Source: Luteithermobacter gelatinilyticus (lineage in GTDB: Bacteria > Pseudomonadota > Alphaproteobacteria > Sphingomonadales > Emcibacteraceae). Taken from it: DNA of 64,000 nt. The stretch is taken from positions 812,501 to 876,500 of the forward strand of contig NZ_CP040517.1 in NCBI RefSeq assembly GCF_005849285.1, written 5' to 3'. Both the position numbers and the translations under genes were made by a program. How positions within the stretch are numbered: position 1 is the first letter of the stretch; every line of letters begins with the position of its first letter. The notes beneath the pieces were generated by a model that ran no database searches, was not told the origin of the DNA, and was given only the letters and a program-made list of their open reading frames with translations. Positions 19,601 through 27,325 of the stretch are shown in pieces.

Positions 19601-20147
19601 GCAAACCGGAGGGCGCAAGGACGGGCATCATCCAGCTTTGCATGACCTGTTCGCTCTGGTGGTTCATGCTGCTGGAAACGGCGTTGTGATCATCGCCGGC
19701 CACCACCAGCACGCCGCCATGGGGGGAGGCGCCAAAGGCATTGCCGTGTTTGAGCGCATCGCCAGCGCGATCCACGCCAGGACCTTTACCATACCAGATG
19801 CCGAACACCCCGTCATAATCGGCAAAGCCGGATGTTTCTACCTGTTGGGATCCCAGGACGGCAGTGGCGGCCAACTCTTCGTTAATGCCGGGCTGGAACT
19901 TCACATTATGGGCTTCCAGGTGTTTTTGAGCCCGCCAGAGTTCCTTGTCATATCCGCCCAGCGGAGAGCCGCGATAGCCGGAAATAAAGCCCGCCGTGTT
20001 CAGCCCGTTCTCCCGGTCCAGTGTCGCCTGCATCAGAGGAATGCGCACCAGCGCCTGGGTGCCGGTGAGGAAAATTTGTCCAGACGTGCGCCGATAGCGG
20101 TCGTCCAGTTCGTAATTCTTGTCAAATGTCAAAGTCTGATCAGTCAT
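16668..20147 (-). CDS. Indolepyruvate:ferredoxin oxidoreductase, fused alpha-beta form
   Basis: The enzyme oxidatively decarboxylates aryl-pyruvates (indole-, phenyl-, hydroxyphenylpyruvate) to aryl-acetyl-CoA and passes electrons to ferredoxin. The 1159-residue protein is a fusion of IorA- and IorB-like parts. The N-terminal pyrimidine/TPP region has GYRGSPLGGYDKE. The TPP core follows with GGEGVNWLGQSPF and NDAIAMTGGQP. A ferredoxin-like cysteine cluster (CEGCGDCSRASNC, later SCVDGFCPS) lies near residue 640-690. The gamma-type domain opens with GIGGTGVVTIGQI. The C-terminal domain of about 200 residues is typical of the long proteobacterial form. An Lrp regulator is divergent. Its TAA is inside a tandem repeat. 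Confidence 0.92.
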   Translation of the reverse strand: MTDQTLTFDKNYELDDRYRRTSGQIFLTGTQALVRIPLMQATLDRENGLNTAGFISGYRGSPLGGYDKELWRAQKHLEAHNVKFQPGINEELAATAVLGSQQVETSGFADYDGVFGIWYGKGPGVDRAGDALKHGNAFGASPHGGVLVVAGDDHNAVSSSMNHQSEQVMQSWMMPVLAPSGLQDYLDFGLYGFALSRYSGCWSGFIATSEIVESAGTVNLDQVNRRFETPPPEGYDPAMLHYRWPDPFQQIEYRLMDHKLNAVAQFARANPLDHLVWDSSRPRLGIVTCGKAYLDLMETMRLAGLDRDQGEELGISILKVGLTWPLNQDPVKALAERCETLLVVEEKRAFVESQIRDILYNMPADRRPLVIGKQDRNGKPLIRSTGELCPEEILMALAPALRELGFADHISDVLERVIQKRKLIGALDQKDIRSPYFCSGCPHNTSTKVPEGSRAMAGIGCHFMATKMNRNTVYLTQMGGEGVNWLGQSPFTHEGHIFQNLGDGTYYHSGLLAIRQAVAANVNITYKILYNDAIAMTGGQPLEGPLTVDQISRQLHDEGVRKIVVVTDEVDKYDDWADFAPGVTVHHRDELIRLQKELREIKGVTALIYDQTCAAEKRRRRKKNDFPDPPKRAFINDLVCEGCGDCSRASNCVSIIPLETELGRKRAIDQSSCNKDYSCVDGFCPSFVTVHGGGVRKGNRQTPEDLLDRLPAPDVRSLDGSYDIMVTGIGGTGVVTIGQIITMAAHLEGKAASVLDFTGFAQKGGSVISYVRLAKTANALHAVRIGTGRSDLLLGCDMVVAGSPESLRTLEAGKTRVILNSHKTQTAQFTLNRDADIHSDLIERNITTLVGEEALDRIEATDLATALMGDSIATNMFLLGYAWQKGQIPLSQEALFRAIELNGVAIDSNKQSFTWGRLAAHDMTLVTAALPRPIGTEKPLETLEDILDYRAKELKHYQNDALAQKYLAFVEQVKAAEQAIKPGAEELSKTVARNYFKLLAIKDEYEVARLYTDGRFMDRLKAQFEGDIKLKFHMAPPLLAKKDDEGHLKKMEIGGWMFPLLKLVAKLRVLRGTPLDIFGMTAERKMERRLIRDYENRMTEILKKLTAENYDLAVKLAAYPADIRGFGHVKEQAIRDVEDNIRPLLDDFHNRAVTTSAAA

Positions 20148-20244
20148 TTTTGTGAAGCGCCCTGTCGTTTTATCCTATGCATAATAACGCCAAAAACGGG
20201 GGAATGTCCTTGCGATTTTTTCTCTGAGAAGGAATAATAGGGGC

Positions 20245-20286
20245 AGAATATTCTATATTTATAATTATATAAGAAAGGTTCTTTCT
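20245..20286. promoter_or_regulatory. Palindromes in the iorAB-lrp divergent gap
   Basis: AGAATATTCT (20245-20254) is a perfect 10-base palindrome, and AGAAAG-GTT-CTTTCT (20272-20286) is a second one ending three bases before the regulator start codon. Both lie in AT-rich DNA between the divergent genes and are candidate binding sites for the Lrp-type protein, the second possibly for self-control. Confidence 0.4.
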
Positions 20287-20289
20287 GTA

Positions 20290-20763
20290 ATGGTTTTGGA
20301 TCATATTGATTTCAATATTTTGCGGGAATTGCAGAGTGACGGCAGGTTGTCCAATCAGGAACTCGCCACACGGGTGGGGCTGTCGCCCTCGCCCTGCTGG
20401 CGGCGGGTGAAAAGGCTGGAGGAAGAAGGCATCATTAAACAGTATGTGGCGCTTTTAGACCCGGACCGGATCGGCCTGCCAATCATGGCTTATTGTCAGG
20501 TCATGCTGGAAAAACACCAACTGGATCAGTCTGATCAGTTTGATCAGATGATCCGGGAGCGTGCCGAGGTGCTGGAATATTATTCTATGAGCGGGGATTA
20601 TGATTTTCTGCTGAAAGTCATCAGCCGCAGCATCCGTGAATATGAGGAATTCCAGACCCAGTTTCTCATGCGCCTGCCGGTGGTTCGTTCGGTGAGCACC
20701 AGTTTTGTCCTGCGTCAGAAAAAACACACGACGCGACTGCCGCTGCGTTTTGTGGAAGAATAG
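20290..20763 (+). CDS. Lrp/AsnC-family regulator, divergent to iorAB
   Basis: A 157-residue Lrp/AsnC protein. The helix-turn-helix is LDHIDFNILRELQ to LSNQELATRVGLSPSPCWRR, and the RAM domain follows with SGDYDFLLKV. LSPSPCWRRVKRLEEEGII is the recognition-helix segment typical of the family. The divergent arrangement with indolepyruvate:ferredoxin oxidoreductase suggests local control of that gene by an aromatic amino acid or its keto acid. This is an inference. A short palindrome lies immediately upstream of its ATG. Confidence 0.9.
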   Translation: MVLDHIDFNILRELQSDGRLSNQELATRVGLSPSPCWRRVKRLEEEGIIKQYVALLDPDRIGLPIMAYCQVMLEKHQLDQSDQFDQMIRERAEVLEYYSMSGDYDFLLKVISRSIREYEEFQTQFLMRLPVVRSVSTSFVLRQKKHTTRLPLRFVEE

Positions 20764-20881
20764 GGAAGGGAATAGACTACACAACCCCAGAAACATTCAT
20801 CGACTGAAAGTTTAGACAATTCTTTTGAACCTGTTAAACTGGACCCGGTAACCCGGTAATAAGGAAAGGGGGGAGGCCCAG

Positions 20882-21466
20882 ATGCGGTTGCTTGCGCAGC
20901 TTGTTCAGTTGACAGTCGGAGGTGTTTTGATCTCTGGGGCGGAGGCACCGGGTATGCTGGCCATTGCCCAAGAGACGGACGTTTTGTCGCAAGAGCAAGC
21001 CCGAGAAGATGATCCGGAAAACAAACGCCGGATTTTACGAGTCCTGATCCGGGCCAAATATCCGCCGCTCAGCCGGGAAGAGTTTCTGGGGGGCGTGCAG
21101 CATCTTCGCCAGCGTCAATATGGTGAAGAAATTGTGGTGCATTGGGAAGACATCCTGGACCACCGTTTTTACGCCGGATTTTCTCCGGAAATCAATGATG
21201 CCATGACCGTTATCGAAACCGAAGATCGGGTTTATTTTGAAGATGCGGGATATAGCTTGCAGAAGCTCACCTTCCGGATGGATTATTTTAACCTGCGGGC
21301 AACAGAAAACCACATTTATGCCCAAACCTGGTCTGGCGGCGCGTTGGTGTCCAGGATCAATATGAAAGATTACGGCCAGATCTGGACCCGGTATCAGCTC
21401 AAGGAGATCGAAGACCTGAACGAACCGCTCAACCGGCACCTGGTTCGGATGCTGACAAAGTTTTAG
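20882..21466 (+). CDS. Secreted protein of unknown function
   Basis: A 194-residue protein that I do not recognise. A GGGGAGG ribosome site precedes the ATG. The first about 30 residues are hydrophobic (LLAQLVQLTVGGVLISGAEA) and look like a signal peptide. The rest is acidic and tyrosine/aspartate-rich with no cysteine and no obvious catalytic motif. The phrase HWEDILDHRFYAGFSPEIND and a beta-rich C-terminal half (ENHIYAQTWSGG) are the most distinctive parts. It stands alone on the plus strand, followed by the convergent zinc-binding protein gene. Its TAG lies in a 15-base tandem repeat. Confidence 0.7.
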   Translation: MRLLAQLVQLTVGGVLISGAEAPGMLAIAQETDVLSQEQAREDDPENKRRILRVLIRAKYPPLSREEFLGGVQHLRQRQYGEEIVVHWEDILDHRFYAGFSPEINDAMTVIETEDRVYFEDAGYSLQKLTFRMDYFNLRATENHIYAQTWSGGALVSRINMKDYGQIWTRYQLKEIEDLNEPLNRHLVRMLTKF

Positions 21467-21497
21467 TTGGCAAAGTTTTAGTTGGCAAAGTTTTAAT
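21456..21497. repeat. 15-bp tandem repeat spanning a stop codon
   Basis: The unit CAAAGTTTTAGTTGG occurs at 21456-21470 and 21471-21485, with a partial third copy to 21497. The first copy includes the TAG stop of the secreted-protein gene. As the unit is 15 bases, further in-frame stops (TAG, then TAA) follow every five codons. Confidence 0.8.
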
Positions 21498-21537
21498 CGC
21501 AACTATTGATCCGGATCAGGCTTTGCTCTGATCAAAA

Positions 21538-22554
21538 TCAGTCCATTTGTGGATCTATGTCAAACAGGTCGCTGTCCACAGGCTGGCATTGTTGCAGCGT
21601 GAGGGAAATTTCCTCAATCAGTTCAAAATACAACTCCGGGCCGGGATCAAGATACAGCCCCAGCGGATCAATCACGTCATATCCTGCCTGAGTATCCCCC
21701 ATGACCACGGTGGCAATGCGTGGATGCGAACCCGGTGCCCCAAGGACACAGGCAACATTTTTCTCCCGGGCGATTTTTCTGAGCGCCCTTAGATGCTTGA
21801 CACTGGGCGGGGCATCCGATTTCAATTGAATGGCGCCGACGCTTTTCAGATTAAAGGCCCGTTCAAAATACTGGATCGCGTCATGATAGACAATCAGCGG
21901 TTTTTCCCGCATGGGGCGCAGCTGATCGCGGACGCGTTCCTCCAGGTCATAAAGCCGTTTAATCAGCAGTTTGGCATTGCGGATATAGGTCAGGCGATTG
22001 TCCGGATCATGCCGGGACAGGGTTTCTTCAATAATGGTGACGATCCGCCGCGCATTGGCCGGATGCAGCCAGATATGCAGGTCCATGGCCTCCTGAGCGG
22101 CCTGAGGATTTGTGTGATCCCTGTTCCCCGCCTGATCTGATGCCTGCTCCTCGGAAAACCAGACCTTGCTGGTTCGATAGGGCAGCAGGAGGATGTCTTC
22201 CTGCGCGGCAAGGCGTACGGCGTGGAGTTTGTAGTGTTTCTGGCTGACGATGCTGGACAGAAAAGTTTCCAGTTCAGGGTCCACATAAAACAGGATGTCG
22301 GCGTTGATGACCTTGCGAATGTCGGAAGATTTCATGCTGAAAATATGCGGATCCAGCGCGCTGTCGAGCAGCAGCGACAGGGTCCCCTGATCCCCCATCA
22401 CCCCGGCCACCAAGGAATGAATCGGTTTGATGCTGGCGACGACGGAAAGCTGTTTGGCGTGAGCCCCCAAAGGGGCCGCGGCCATCAAAATGGCGACCAG
22501 CCCCAAAATAAAAGCCCATTTTTTATATGTGGTGTTTCGGATGAAGGGCAGCAT
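21538..22554 (-). CDS. ZnuA-like zinc ABC transporter substrate-binding protein
   Basis: A periplasmic metal-binding protein of the ZnuA/cluster A-I family. A signal peptide (hydrophobic FILGLVAILMAAAPLGAHA) is followed by SIKPIHSLVAGVMG (first His), LDPHIFSM, DLHIWLHPANARRIV (second His), IVYHDAIQYFE (third His) and a late YDVIDPLG. The His-rich charged loop of classic ZnuA is short here. The frame is open to 22596, but the ATG at 22554 has AGGA at good spacing, and the longer form would overlap the palindrome at 22581. No ZnuB or ZnuC gene is adjacent, so the permease must be elsewhere. Confidence 0.85.
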   Translation of the reverse strand: MLPFIRNTTYKKWAFILGLVAILMAAAPLGAHAKQLSVVASIKPIHSLVAGVMGDQGTLSLLLDSALDPHIFSMKSSDIRKVINADILFYVDPELETFLSSIVSQKHYKLHAVRLAAQEDILLLPYRTSKVWFSEEQASDQAGNRDHTNPQAAQEAMDLHIWLHPANARRIVTIIEETLSRHDPDNRLTYIRNAKLLIKRLYDLEERVRDQLRPMREKPLIVYHDAIQYFERAFNLKSVGAIQLKSDAPPSVKHLRALRKIAREKNVACVLGAPGSHPRIATVVMGDTQAGYDVIDPLGLYLDPGPELYFELIEEISLTLQQCQPVDSDLFDIDPQMD

Positions 22555-22580
22555 GATTTTCCTGTTTCGGGGTATTTTGT

Positions 22581-22595
22581 TGTTATAACATAACA
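22581..22595. promoter_or_regulatory. Zur-box-like palindrome before the zinc-binding protein gene
   Basis: TGTTATAACATAACA contains GTTAT-AAC-ATAAC and a perfect GTTATAAC, 27 bases before the chosen start. It resembles the GTTATA/TATAAC core of Zur sites in proteobacteria, and zinc repression would fit the gene. The match is by eye only. Confidence 0.5.
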
Positions 22596-22639
22596 TATCT
22601 GGAGTTTTCGCGAAGTAAAGTCAAGATACAATTAGGACA

Positions 22640-22679
22640 ATTTCGGCCAGGATCATTTCGGCTTGGATCATTTCATCCT
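22640..22679. repeat. 15-bp tandem repeat next to the transporter stop codon
   Basis: ATTTCGGCCAGGATC (22640-22654) is followed by ATTTCGGCTTGGATC (22655-22669) and a partial ATTTCATCC. It directly abuts the TAA of the fatty-acid transporter gene on the minus strand. Confidence 0.65.
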
Positions 22680-24067
22680 TACAGGGCGGCGAAGAACAGC
22701 CCTGCGGAAAAGGTGACAAAGGTGACCAGCAGGATAACAAATGTGTATCCCATGATCTGGCGCATATGCAGTCCGGCAATGGCCAGGAGCGGAATGGTCC
22801 AGAACGGTTGGATCATGTTGGTCCACTGGTCCCCGTAGGCGATGCCCATGACCACCAGTGGCAAATCCACATTCAGGTTTTTGGCGGCCTCGATGAAAAC
22901 CGGTCCTTGGATGGCCCATTGTCCGCCGCCGCTGGGCACAAAGAAATTGACCAGCCCGCCGGAAATAAAAGCCCAGAAGGGCAGGCTGTGGGGGGTGGCC
23001 AGGCTGGTGAACCAGTCGGACATGATGCTCACCAGTCCGGACTGCGCCATCAACCCCATAATGCCGGCATAAAAGGGATATTGTAGCAGAATGGGGGTAA
23101 CGGTGCGGCTGGCATTGGTGATCAGGGAAACATAATGCAGGGCCGACCGGGACAGACATAACCCCAGGGCCAGTAGTGACCAGTTGACAATATTGAGATT
23201 GAGATCAAGCCCTTTGGTGACAAACCAGTGAATCAGATACACCAACAGTATCCCTCCTGACAGAAGGGGGATCAGCCGGCTGTTATCGAGCCTGGCGGCC
23301 GGGCTGGATGCGCTTGGCAGATGGGATGGACTATCGCCCGCTTCTTCTTTCTCCAGCTCTTTTTTATCTAACTTTTCCAAAGCATTGATGGCGGTTTCGG
23401 GAATTTCAAGAATGTCCTGGTCCCGTGGGCGCATCAGGGCGCAGGTTAACGCCACCAGGCTCAGGGTGATCAGCGCGGTGGCAATGTTCCACGGGGCAAA
23501 GATGGTTTCGCTGACCGGGATGATGCCCCCCATCATATCTTCCAGTTCATTACCTGGGGTTGCCACAAACAGCGGCGCGGAAGCGGAATAGCCCATATGC
23601 CAGATCACAAACCCCGAATAGGCGGAGGCCACCAGCAGAGGATAATGCAGACGCAGCCCTTTCTTGCGGCCCTCAAGGGCTACTTGTTGGGCCATAATGG
23701 CACCGGACACCAGCCCCAGCGGCCAGGACAGGAGACTGGCGAAACCGGCCACCAGCGTCACCATCAGATAGGCGCCGGGCTGGGTGGCGGGCTGCCGGCC
23801 AAGAAATTTCAATGCCTTTTGAATGGGGTCCGTATGGGCCAGGGCATGCGCCGTGATCAGCATGATACAAAGCTGCGCCATAAAAGACAGTAATGAGGCC
23901 AACCCGCTGCCCCAGGCTGCCATGGCCTGAACGGGGGCGGTATCGGTAACGGTGAAGGTGATGGCAAATGTCAGGAAGGTCAGCAAAATGGCAAAAACAA
24001 AAGGTTCCGGATAATACCGTTCCACAAAAACCACAAACGGCCGCGACATGATCTGGAGCAATTTCAT
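22679..24067 (-). CDS. AtoE-type short-chain fatty acid transporter
   Basis: The 462-residue inner-membrane protein has about twelve hydrophobic segments and matches the AtoE/TIGR00366 family. N-terminal FVERYYPEPFVFAILLTFLT, then AWGSGLASLLSFMAQ, SWPLGLVSGAIMAQQVA, FVIWHMGYSASAPLFVATPG, and the C-terminal FFVPSGGGQWAIQGPV and GDQWTNMIQPFWTIPLLA blocks are characteristic. A charged loop with KLDKKELEKEE separates the halves near residue 225-260. The likely role is uptake of short-chain fatty acids such as butyrate or acetoacetate. GGAGGACAAG precedes the ATG. No CoA transferase gene is adjacent. Confidence 0.88.
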   Translation of the reverse strand: MKLLQIMSRPFVVFVERYYPEPFVFAILLTFLTFAITFTVTDTAPVQAMAAWGSGLASLLSFMAQLCIMLITAHALAHTDPIQKALKFLGRQPATQPGAYLMVTLVAGFASLLSWPLGLVSGAIMAQQVALEGRKKGLRLHYPLLVASAYSGFVIWHMGYSASAPLFVATPGNELEDMMGGIIPVSETIFAPWNIATALITLSLVALTCALMRPRDQDILEIPETAINALEKLDKKELEKEEAGDSPSHLPSASSPAARLDNSRLIPLLSGGILLVYLIHWFVTKGLDLNLNIVNWSLLALGLCLSRSALHYVSLITNASRTVTPILLQYPFYAGIMGLMAQSGLVSIMSDWFTSLATPHSLPFWAFISGGLVNFFVPSGGGQWAIQGPVFIEAAKNLNVDLPLVVMGIAYGDQWTNMIQPFWTIPLLAIAGLHMRQIMGYTFVILLVTFVTFSAGLFFAAL

Positions 24068-24110
24068 CTTGTCCTCCCTTTGTTATGGTGCGCCCGGCAC
24101 AGTGCTTCCG

Positions 24111-24147
24111 GCAGTGAATATGCGCAGTGAATATGCGCTGTGAATAT
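24111..24147. repeat. 13-bp tandem repeat upstream of the transporter gene
   Basis: GCAGTGAATATGC occurs twice in tandem (24111-24123, 24124-24136), with a third diverged partial copy to 24147. It lies about 45 bases upstream of the transporter start codon. Confidence 0.7.
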
Positions 24148-24309
24148 TAGGTAAGCCCGGGGCCTGGGTCCAACGGAAAATTACCGGCCTCGGTTCATAG
24201 AAGGCGATAACTTTTTGTTCAGAATTGGGACATAACATGGCCCACAACGTGTTTTTGTCAGAAGACCGGATGAGGACCGGACAAAGCATAAGAAGGTTGA
24301 GAGACGAGT

Positions 24310-24828
24310 ATGACAGATCTAAATGAAGTCACTTTTGACGATTCTGAAATCATTGTCAGCAAGACAGACCTGAAAGGAAAAATCACTTATGCCAATCATG
24401 TTTTTATGAAGGTCAGTGGTTATTCCGAAACAGAACTCTTGGGTAAGCCGCACAATATCATCCGGCATCCAGACATGCCCCGGGCCGTTTTTAAGCTGTT
24501 GTGGGACAGAATACAGCAGAAAAAGGAAGTCTTCGCCTATGTGAAAAATGCCTGTAAGGATGGGCGGTATTATTGGGTTTTTGCCCATGTCACGCCGACC
24601 TTGGACCTGCATGGCAATATTATCGGATATCATTCCAGCCGCCGTACTCCCAACCGCAAGGTTTTACCGATCATAGAAGATCTCTATGCCGGCTTGCGGC
24701 AAATTGAACAGCAAGCCACCAGCCCCAAAAAAGGCATGGCGGCAGCAGGGGAACATCTGGCCCGTGTGCTGGCGGAAAAAAATATGGGATATGAAGAATT
24801 TATTTTTTCTCTGGACGGTGTGGCCTGA
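24310..24828 (+). CDS. Single-domain Aer-like PAS protein
   Basis: A 172-residue soluble protein made of one PAS domain (about residues 5-120) and a helical tail. The PAS sequence has the Aer-type layout: [17 protein letters not shown], then [21 protein letters not shown] and [10 protein letters not shown]. Such domains bind FAD in Aer and sense redox or oxygen. There is no output domain. It is a close paralogue of the protein at 25070 with the same domain limits. With the soluble chemoreceptor downstream it may form a split aerotaxis receptor. A role in energy taxis is inferred from family and neighbours. Confidence 0.88.
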   Translation: MTDLNEVTFDDSEIIVSKTDLKGKITYANHVFMKVSGYSETELLGKPHNIIRHPDMPRAVFKLLWDRIQQKKEVFAYVKNACKDGRYYWVFAHVTPTLDLHGNIIGYHSSRRTPNRKVLPIIEDLYAGLRQIEQQATSPKKGMAAAGEHLARVLAEKNMGYEEFIFSLDGVA

Positions 24829-24938
24829 CAGGGGCATGGACCGTGATATTTTCCTGATCCTCCATAAACGTCTCTCCTGGGCCGGATCATCGGGAAAATC
24901 GAAAAATATGGCAACCAGCCCATTTTGGACCAGTGGCG

Positions 24939-24953
24939 TTAACGTTTTGTTTA
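24939..24953. promoter_or_regulatory. Near-consensus CtrA box upstream of the PAS-chemoreceptor pair
   Basis: TTAA-CGTTTTG-TTTA differs from TTAA-N7-TTAA by one base and lies 117 bases before the second PAS gene. CtrA controls motility and chemotaxis genes in many alphaproteobacteria. A one-mismatch site can occur by chance, so confidence is low. Confidence 0.3.
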
Positions 24954-25069
24954 GGATGGACCGCTAGGTTTTTTTTAGATTGTGACGAAGTTCTAATATA
25001 CATCCATAAATTTTATCGCAGACCTGTCTTTATGCTACTTTTTATTTTACGACGCAGAGCAATAAATTG

Positions 25070-25648
25070 ATGAACAAAATTATTCCAACAACTCAAGAGG
25101 TTACATTCGGCGAGAATGAGCTTATTGTCAGCAAGACGGACCTTAAAGGCCGGATCACCTACACCAATCATGTTTTTCAGAATGTCAGTGGATTTGAAGA
25201 AGCGGAGCTTATGGGGCAACCGCATAATGTGATTCGCCATCCCGATATGCCCCGGTGTATTTTTAAGGTGCTGTGGGAGCGGCTCCAATCCGGCAATGAG
25301 GTTTTTGCCTATATCAAGAATATCTGCAAAAGCGGCGCCTATTACTGGGTATTTGCTCATGTCACGCCAAGCTTCGGGTCGGAGGGGACCATTATCGGGT
25401 ATCATTCCAGTCGCCGCCTTCCTGAACGACGCAAGATCGCCATGGTCGAGCAGTTATATCAATATCTGAAAAAAATAGAAGACGATGCGCCCAATTCAAA
25501 AGAGGGAATGGCACTGGCCTATGCCCGACTGCAGGAGCTGCTGGCTGAACAGAATATCAGTTTTGATCATTTTACCTTTGAAATTGAACAGTATTTTCAC
25601 CGTTTGACATTTGATAAAACTTCCACAGAGTATCGTTTGGTAGGTTGA
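25070..25648 (+). CDS. Single-domain Aer-like PAS protein, paired with chemoreceptor
   Basis: A 192-residue paralogue of the protein at 24310. It has the same PAS core ([40 protein letters not shown]) and helical tail but ends differently. The ATG at 25070 is preferred to the TTG three bases earlier. The stop is three bases before the chemoreceptor ATG, so the two are almost certainly co-translated and may act together as sensor and signalling subunits, the two halves of an Aer receptor made as separate chains. The two adjacent PAS genes look like a local duplication. Confidence 0.88.
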   Translation: MNKIIPTTQEVTFGENELIVSKTDLKGRITYTNHVFQNVSGFEEAELMGQPHNVIRHPDMPRCIFKVLWERLQSGNEVFAYIKNICKSGAYYWVFAHVTPSFGSEGTIIGYHSSRRLPERRKIAMVEQLYQYLKKIEDDAPNSKEGMALAYARLQELLAEQNISFDHFTFEIEQYFHRLTFDKTSTEYRLVG

Positions 25649-25650
25649 CC

Positions 25651-26922
25651 ATGGCCCTTTTTTCTTTAAAAACCAAAAAAATCGTACCCGAAACCCGTCA
25701 TAATAAGGAAGACGCCCGTCTGCTTTCTGCCGGGGGCCAGACATCGGCGGAGCAGGAAAAATGTGTAGAATATGAAAAAGCGCTCCAGATGATCCGGGAA
25801 ACGCTTGAGGCGGTCATGACCGGAGACATGGAGCGCCGGATCATCAATATTGACTCCTATGATGACAATGTGGTCCGCACCTTTAATGCGTTGAATGCCG
25901 TGCTGGATATTACAGATGCCTTCATCCGCGAATCCACGGCTATGCTCGAACATGCCTGCGATAAAAAATATTATCGCAGATTTGTAGAACGCGGCATGAT
26001 GGGAAGTTTTCTGAATGGGGCAAAAACCCTGAACAAAACCCGCCTGCGCATGCAGCAGATGGAGCAGGAGGCCTGGCAGAAAACACTGGATCTGTCCAAC
26101 AATTTTGAAAACAAAATCTCTTCAGTGGTGTTGGGGTTGTCTTCAGCCACCCAGCAGCTTTCGGACTCCGCCCAAGAAATGAAAAATCTGGCGGATGAAA
26201 ACTTTACCAAGAGCCAGGAAGTGTCCGGCGCCGCGGAAGTGGCCACGGGTAATGTGAACGCCGTGGCCAGCGCGGTTGAGGAACTGTCCAGCTCCATCAA
26301 CGAAATCACCAATCAGGTACAGGCGTCCTCCGCGGCTACCAAGGAAGCCGTGTCGGGGTCGATTACGGCCGGGGAAGCGGTTAAGGGACTTGAAAATTCA
26401 GCCAACCAGATTGACCGGGTTGTGGAACTGATCCGGACGATTGCAGGTCAGACTAATCTGCTGGCGCTGAACGCCACCATCGAAGCGGCCCGTGCCGGAG
26501 AGGCCGGAAAGGGCTTTGCCGTGGTGGCGTCGGAAGTGAAAAATCTGGCCAATGAAACCTCCAACGCGACGGATGATATTGTGGCGCAGGTGGAAAACAT
26601 CCAGAAGGCGATCAAGCACACCGTCGAGACCATTGAGGACATCAGCGCAAAAATCAATGAAGTGGATAATTATTCCGCCGCTATTTCCGCCACCCTGACC
26701 CAGCAGAATGCGGCCACTATGGAAATCTCCCGAAATATCCAGGAAGCGGCCAGTGGAACCACGCTGACGGCGGAAAAAATCACGGATATTAGCGCCTCAT
26801 CGCGCAGCACCAGCGATATGGCGTCTGAGGTGAGTACGGCTATTGAAAATGTCTCCCATCAGATTGTCACCATGAAACAGGAGGTGGAGGATTTCTTGGC
26901 CTTTGTGCGAAACAAGGACTGA
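25651..26922 (+). CDS. Soluble methyl-accepting chemotaxis protein
   Basis: A 423-residue chemoreceptor without a membrane segment. The N-terminal 120 residues are charged and helical ([18 protein letters not shown], then a HAMP-like stretch). The coiled-coil signalling domain has the conserved hairpin tip [20 protein letters not shown] and [15 protein letters not shown] at about residues 256-297, which contacts CheA and CheW. With no ligand domain of its own it probably takes input from the PAS protein encoded directly upstream. A TTG overlapping the upstream stop (25645) is an alternative start; the ATG at 25651 has a weak AGG. No che genes are in the window. Confidence 0.93.
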   Translation: MALFSLKTKKIVPETRHNKEDARLLSAGGQTSAEQEKCVEYEKALQMIRETLEAVMTGDMERRIINIDSYDDNVVRTFNALNAVLDITDAFIRESTAMLEHACDKKYYRRFVERGMMGSFLNGAKTLNKTRLRMQQMEQEAWQKTLDLSNNFENKISSVVLGLSSATQQLSDSAQEMKNLADENFTKSQEVSGAAEVATGNVNAVASAVEELSSSINEITNQVQASSAATKEAVSGSITAGEAVKGLENSANQIDRVVELIRTIAGQTNLLALNATIEAARAGEAGKGFAVVASEVKNLANETSNATDDIVAQVENIQKAIKHTVETIEDISAKINEVDNYSAAISATLTQQNAATMEISRNIQEAASGTTLTAEKITDISASSRSTSDMASEVSTAIENVSHQIVTMKQEVEDFLAFVRNKD

Positions 26923-26956
26923 GTGTCGATCTGGGGTGATGTGAAAATATCCTCTT

Positions 26957-26990
26957 TAGAGTGAATTGTGCATAGGTTGGCTCAATTCTG
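26957..26990. repeat. Copy of the MITE-like terminal repeat
   Basis: TAGAGTGAATTGTGCATAGG plus GGCTCAATTCTG matches the left end of the element at 12825. Similarity continues weakly inside it (an ACAGGGGTTTCC...CAGGTCA segment near 27030-27055). No matching right end was found by 27300, so the copy is degraded or truncated. The gap 26923-27325 (403 bases) holds this copy, the following terminator-like hairpin and probably the bamD promoter. Confidence 0.65.
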
Positions 26991-26991
26991 T

Positions 26992-27028
26992 AAAGCCCCT
27001 CCCGCTCGACGGGAAGGGCTTTGTTTTA
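26992..27028 (+). terminator. Terminator-like hairpin after the chemoreceptor gene
   Basis: AAAGCCC (26992-26998) pairs with GGGCTTT (27016-27022), extended inward by CCCG/CGGG, and is followed by GTTTTA. It lies 70 bases after the chemoreceptor stop. It sits inside the repeat-derived region, so it may be part of the element. Confidence 0.6.
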
Positions 27029-27325
27029 CAGGACAGGGGTTTCCGATCAGGTCAGGGAACAAAGACCCCGGAGGGGGGCGGCGTTTTGCAGATCCGGCAG
27101 CTGGTCTGATTATTGGCTTGGCATGGCACTATTCGCGCCGTGAAAGGGTCTCTTGATCAGGAGCCGATCCGGATGTAAAAAATGGATTGGCTCTTTTCTG
27201 TTTCGGCATGCTATAGTCCGTGGCGGAATCGGATATAACTGATAATCTAGGGTTTATTTACCGGTTGGACTTTCCCGATTTTTTGGCGGGGAAAAGATCG
27301 CCGGTACTGACAAAACGGATCAAGT

